A DNA stretch of 64,000 nt, taken from Dawidia soli. Its GTDB lineage: Bacteria > Bacteroidota > Bacteroidia > Cytophagales > Cyclobacteriaceae. Location of the stretch: contig NZ_JAHESC010000015.1 of assembly GCF_018598185.1 (NCBI RefSeq), forward strand, positions 1-64,000, given 5' to 3'. Each line of letters opens with the position of its first letter. Positions within the stretch are counted from its first letter, which is position 1. Under the pieces are notes generated by a model that was not told where the DNA came from, made no database searches, and saw only the letters and a program-made list of their open reading frames with translations. Position numbers and translations under genes: made by a program. Positions 63,549-64,000 of the stretch are shown here, piece by piece.

Positions 63549-64000
63549 AGCTGACCCGAAAGATCATACTCTCTGAGTTACGCGACATGGCGATCCTGCT
63601 CGTGGTCGGATTCCTGATGACGTATACCGGCCTGAGCTGCCGCGCGTGCGACATCCACACACAGCGGTTCTGGATCACGGCGTCTTTCACCGGACTCTCC
63701 TGGATCCTGCTGTTCAAAGGAAATTCATACCTGGCAGACGCCGTGTCGCTGAAGCTGTCGTGGTTCAAATACCCGGTGCGGCGCGTCGTGGCCGGCGTAC
63801 TGGTAACGATAGCCTATACGACGCTGGTGATGTACCTGCTCAATGCGTTTTACTTCCTGACGTTCGATATCAAATTCGGGAACAGTGCCCTCTACACCAT
63901 AGCCTTTACGCTGGTCATCTCGCTGGTCATGCACGGGCGGGCGTTTTTGCTCGGCTGGCGCCAGGCGGCGATCGACGCCGAGCGGCTGCAAAAGGAAAAC
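63545..64000 (+). CDS. LytS/YehU-type sensor histidine kinase, N-terminal part (cut by window end)
   Basis: The 152 residues seen comprise four hydrophobic segments (AILLVVGFLMTYTGLSC; FTGLSWILLFKGN; VAGVLVTIAYTTLVMYLL; YTIAFTLVISLVMHG), then WRQAAIDAERLQKEN, the usual lead into a His_kinase (PF06580) domain of the LytS/YpdA type. The catalytic region lies past the window edge. It would pair with a LytTR response regulator, likely encoded next. Start ATG overlaps the previous stop by four bases. Histidine kinase identity is inferred from the linker alone. Confidence 0.65.
   Translation, partial: MKLTRKIILSELRDMAILLVVGFLMTYTGLSCRACDIHTQRFWITASFTGLSWILLFKGNSYLADAVSLKLSWFKYPVRRVVAGVLVTIAYTTLVMYLLNAFYFLTFDIKFGNSALYTIAFTLVISLVMHGRAFLLGWRQAAIDAERLQKEN

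Overview
The window is chromosomal DNA of a Bacteroidota bacterium, most likely of the order Cytophagales (Chryseolinea/Ohtaekwangia-like; the genus is an inference). Supporting signs are two proteins with type IX secretion (T9SS) sorting domains, a type III glutamine synthetase, a TonB-dependent receptor with a carboxypeptidase-like N-terminal domain, an M43 metalloprotease, TAnnTTTG-type promoter candidates, and hairpin-rich 'CCCAGGC...GCCTGGG' intergenic repeats. Most of the window is GC-rich core sequence. It is interrupted by AT-rich accessory islands at about 14.8-15.6, 19.2-23.0, 25.3-27.5 and 45.1-46.3 kb.

Layout. 0-5.6 kb: two carbohydrate-active enzymes (a six-hairpin glycosidase cut by the window edge and a GH106-like rhamnosidase), with repeat clusters on both sides of the second. 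5.6-9 kb: M1 aminopeptidase lipoprotein, ArsC/Spx-like reductase, ECF-like sigma factor and an XRE regulator. 9.65-14.7 kb: a compact five-gene operon of two coiled-coil proteins, a substrate-binding-like protein fused to an OmpA peptidoglycan-binding domain, an ABC permease and an ABC ATPase, closed by a terminator. I consider this the best candidate for an undescribed envelope-associated system. 15-19.2 kb: DUF4375-like protein and a very large TraB/GumN fusion protein. 19.3-22.6 kb: AT-rich island of small and broken genes with attC-like inverted repeats and a shared palindrome, resembling an integron cassette array without a visible integrase. 23-26.7 kb: small membrane protein, GH43 enzyme, TPR protein, HNH-like protein. 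26.9-27.6 kb: IS1182-like remnant beside a broken tRNA(CAT) and an intact tRNA(CAT).

27.7-45 kb is mostly housekeeping: FtsX/MacB-type permease, HAD hydrolase with an M50 protease, T9SS protein, PASTA protein and D-Ala-D-Ala ligase (cell wall), M43 protease, NifU and Mrp (Fe-S assembly), DNA primase (without its zinc ligands), RibBA, a conserved exported protein and SurE. 45.1-46.2 kb carries an overlapping toxin-antitoxin-like pair and a gene fragment. 46.3-51.4 kb: glutamine synthetase III, an 11-bp-phased repeat array, a C-terminal processing protease and an exported protein. 51.5-56.2 kb: M19 dipeptidase, D-threonine-aldolase-like PLP enzyme, RidA, hemolysin-III-like protein and GntP symporter, which look like a D-amino-acid/dipeptide scavenging cluster. 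56.3-60.4 kb: small conserved protein, FabH, leucyl-tRNA synthetase. 60.7-64 kb: TonB-dependent receptor, an exported helical protein, and the start of a LytS-type histidine kinase cut by the window end.
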